NCBI GenBank assembly: GCA_023428035.1 | Contig: JAEYZO010000041.1 | Location: 1 to 5,634, forward strand | DNA from: Pseudomonadota bacterium | Lineage (GTDB): Bacteria > Myxococcota_A > Polyangia > Polyangiales > Ga0077539 | Length of the DNA: 5,634 nt | Reading direction: 5' to 3' | Shown here: positions 4,195 through 5,634 of the stretch, in pieces | Position numbering within the stretch: the stretch's first letter is position 1 | How the letters are laid out: each line of letters begins with the position of its first letter | Program-made: the position numbers and the translations under genes | The notes under the pieces: generated by a model | Seen by the model: the letters and a program-made list of their open reading frames with translations, nothing else | Databases searched by the model: none | What the model was told of the DNA's origin: nothing

Positions 4195-5634
4195 TCAACC
4201 CCCGGGCGAGCCCCGCAGCGCCACCACCGCGTCGATGAGCGTCAGCGGGTCGACGGGCTTCGAGAGGTGCCGGTCGAAGCCCGCCTCCAGCGAGCGTCGA
4301 TGGTCCTCGCCGTGGGCGTAGGCCGTGAGCGCGATCGCGAGCGTCGCGCCGCCCTGCGACGCCGGCAGCGCGCGCACCCGCCGGATCAACGAGTACCCGT
4401 CGGCGCCGGGCATCCCGATGTCCGACACCAGCACGTCGGGGCGCTCCCGCACCAGGCGCGCGAAGCCCTCCGCCGCGTCGCGCGCCGTGGTCACCTCCGC
4501 GCCCGCGTCGGCGAGCACCACCTCCATCAGCTCGCGCGTGTCGGGCTCGTCGTCGACCACCAGCACCCGCACGCCCTCCAGCGTCGCGTGGTGGGCCTCC
4601 TCCAGAGGCGCGGGCGGCAGCGCGGCGGTCGCGCCCCGCGGGCCCGTCGTCGGGAGCCTCACCGTGAACCTCGCGCCCTTGCCCAGGCCCGGGCTGTGCG
4701 CGTCGATGGTGCCGCCGTGCATCTCGACCAGGCTCCTGCAGATCGCCAGCCCCAGGCCCAGGCCCCCGTGCGCGCGCGTCGCGCTGCCGTCGCTCTGACG
4801 AAAGCGCTCGAAGAGGTAGGGCTTGAAGTCGTCGGTGAAGCCCTCGCCGTCGTCGTCGCCGGTCACCACCACCGCGTCGCCCGCGCCGTCGACGGCGACC
4901 TCGACCCGCCCGCCCGGGCCGCTGCACTTCCCCGCGTTCGAGAGGAGGTTCCAGAGCACCTGCTGGATGCGCGCCGCGTCGCCCAGCACCTCCCGCGCCG
5001 CGGGGGAGACCCTCGTCGCGAGCGACACGCCCCGCGCGTCGGCGGCGGGGCGAGCCGAGTCGATCGCCTGGGCCAGCACGGCCTCGACGCGCACCGGCGC
5101 GAGCTCGAGCCGCAGGTTGCCCGTGATGATCCGGCTCACGTCGAGCAGGTCCTCGACGAGCTGCGCCTGCGCCTTCGCGTTGCGCTCGATGGTCTCCAGC
5201 GCGCGCGACCGCTGCTCGACCGAGGCCCTGCCCGCCCGCAGGAGCGACGCCCACCCGAGCATCGCCTGCAGCGGCGTGCGCAGCTCGTGCGACACCGTCG
5301 CCAGGAACTCGTCCTTCAACCGGCTCGACGCCTCCGCCGCGCGGCGCATCGACTCGAGCTGCTCGACGAGGTCGCGCACCTGGTACTGCCTCCGCCGCGC
5401 GCGCAGCGCGGTGAGCGCCGCCGCGACGAGCGTGCGCAGGTGCATCGGCCGCTCGATGAGCGTCACCGACCCCGAGGCCGACAGCGCGCCGAGCCTCCCG
5501 AGGCTCACCCGGGACACGGCGCCGACGTGGGTGCACACCAGCACCGGCAGGTCTGACCACGGCGGTTGACGCTCCAGGGCCTCGACGAGGCAGCGCAGCG
5601 AGCCCTCGCCGAGCGCCTCCTCGGTGAGCAGCAG
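4195..5634 (-). CDS. Hybrid sensor histidine kinase/response regulator, N-terminus missing
   Basis: The frame is open to the right edge, so the start lies outside; 479 residues are seen (numbered here from position 5634). Residues 1-80 resemble the C-terminal half of a receiver domain (strand LPVLVCT 29-35, then VTLIERP 57-63 and a long helix) but with LLLTEEAL where the phospho-Asp strand should be and Arg62 instead of Lys: a degenerate receiver. A short coiled coil (about 78-108) leads to HisKA with the phospho-acceptor His116 in SHELRTPL. The HATPase_c domain (about 210-332) has an N box around Asn229/Asn233, a D-x-G-x-G at 261-265, FERFRQ (275-280) and GLGLGLAI (291-298). A C-terminal receiver (about 355-475) carries Asp361/Asp362, phospho-acceptor Asp405 (SDIGMP), Thr437 and Lys459 (SKP), all intact. 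No transmembrane segment is seen, so it is probably cytosolic. No Hpt domain or partner regulator is in the window; the final receiver probably hands phosphate to, or is reset by, a separate protein. The N box has unusual residues. Confidence 0.93.
   Translation of the reverse strand: MLLTEEALGEGSLRCLVEALERQPPWSDLPVLVCTHVGAVSRVSLGRLGALSASGSVTLIERPMHLRTLVAAALTALRARRRQYQVRDLVEQLESMRRAAEASSRLKDEFLATVSHELRTPLQAMLGWASLLRAGRASVEQRSRALETIERNAKAQAQLVEDLLDVSRIITGNLRLELAPVRVEAVLAQAIDSARPAADARGVSLATRVSPAAREVLGDAARIQQVLWNLLSNAGKCSGPGGRVEVAVDGAGDAVVVTGDDDGEGFTDDFKPYLFERFRQSDGSATRAHGGLGLGLAICRSLVEMHGGTIDAHSPGLGKGARFTVRLPTTGPRGATAALPPAPLEEAHHATLEGVRVLVVDDEPDTRELMEVVLADAGAEVTTARDAAEGFARLVRERPDVLVSDIGMPGADGYSLIRRVRALPASQGGATLAIALTAYAHGEDHRRSLEAGFDRHLSKPVDPLTLIDAVVALRGSPGG

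Noticed and set aside
4267..5556. 429-residue plus-strand frame opposite the kinase
   Set aside because: It is an antisense shadow rich in Arg, His and Pro, without domains or a ribosome binding site.
4043..5560. 505-residue minus-strand frame overlapping the kinase
   Set aside because: It is out of frame with the HisKA, ATPase and receiver motifs and reads as Arg/Gly/Ala-rich low-complexity sequence.

Overview
The window is a very GC-rich stretch (third codon positions almost always G or C) of compact bacterial chromosome. The codon use, the Ala/Arg/Pro/Gly-rich proteins, a lipoprotein with an ALALGC-type lipobox, an OPT-family transporter and a hybrid histidine kinase with a degenerate receiver-like N-terminus together suggest a myxobacterium-like deltaproteobacterium (Myxococcota, perhaps the Polyangia side). 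This is inference from style; no rRNA or other marker gene is present.

Layout, left to right. (1) Positions 2-301, minus strand: the first 100 residues of a secreted lipoprotein that runs off the left edge. (2) Positions 302-647: a non-coding divergent spacer holding a short hairpin, six and a half copies of a 22-bp tandem repeat (about 386-530), a 10-bp palindrome and a 7-bp inverted repeat. (3) Positions 648-1232, plus strand: a 194-residue, mostly helical protein of unknown function with a clear ribosome binding site. (4) Positions 1236-1445, minus strand: a 69-residue zinc-ribbon protein, 36 nt downstream of (5) positions 1482-3464, minus strand: a 660-residue OPT-family transporter; these two probably form an operon. 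(6) Positions 3465-3564: a 100-bp divergent promoter region with a TTGACA box and an overlapping near-palindrome. (7) Positions 3565-4188, plus strand: a 207-residue glutathione S-transferase-like protein. (8) Positions 4195-5634, minus strand: a hybrid sensor histidine kinase (degenerate receiver-like region, HisKA, HATPase_c, receiver) whose N-terminus lies beyond the right edge.

The genes do not form one obvious pathway. The transporter and zinc-ribbon gene share a transcription direction and probably a promoter, and the GST-like gene is divergent from them, so the shared 100-bp region could coordinate peptide or metal-chelate uptake with thiol or detoxification chemistry; that link is speculative. 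The kinase and the 194-residue gene look like independent units that only meet their neighbours tail to tail. I see no CRISPR array, tRNA, rRNA, transposase, phage gene or recognisable defence system. The most unusual sequence is the 22-bp tandem array, followed by the altered N box and stretched G1 region of the kinase.
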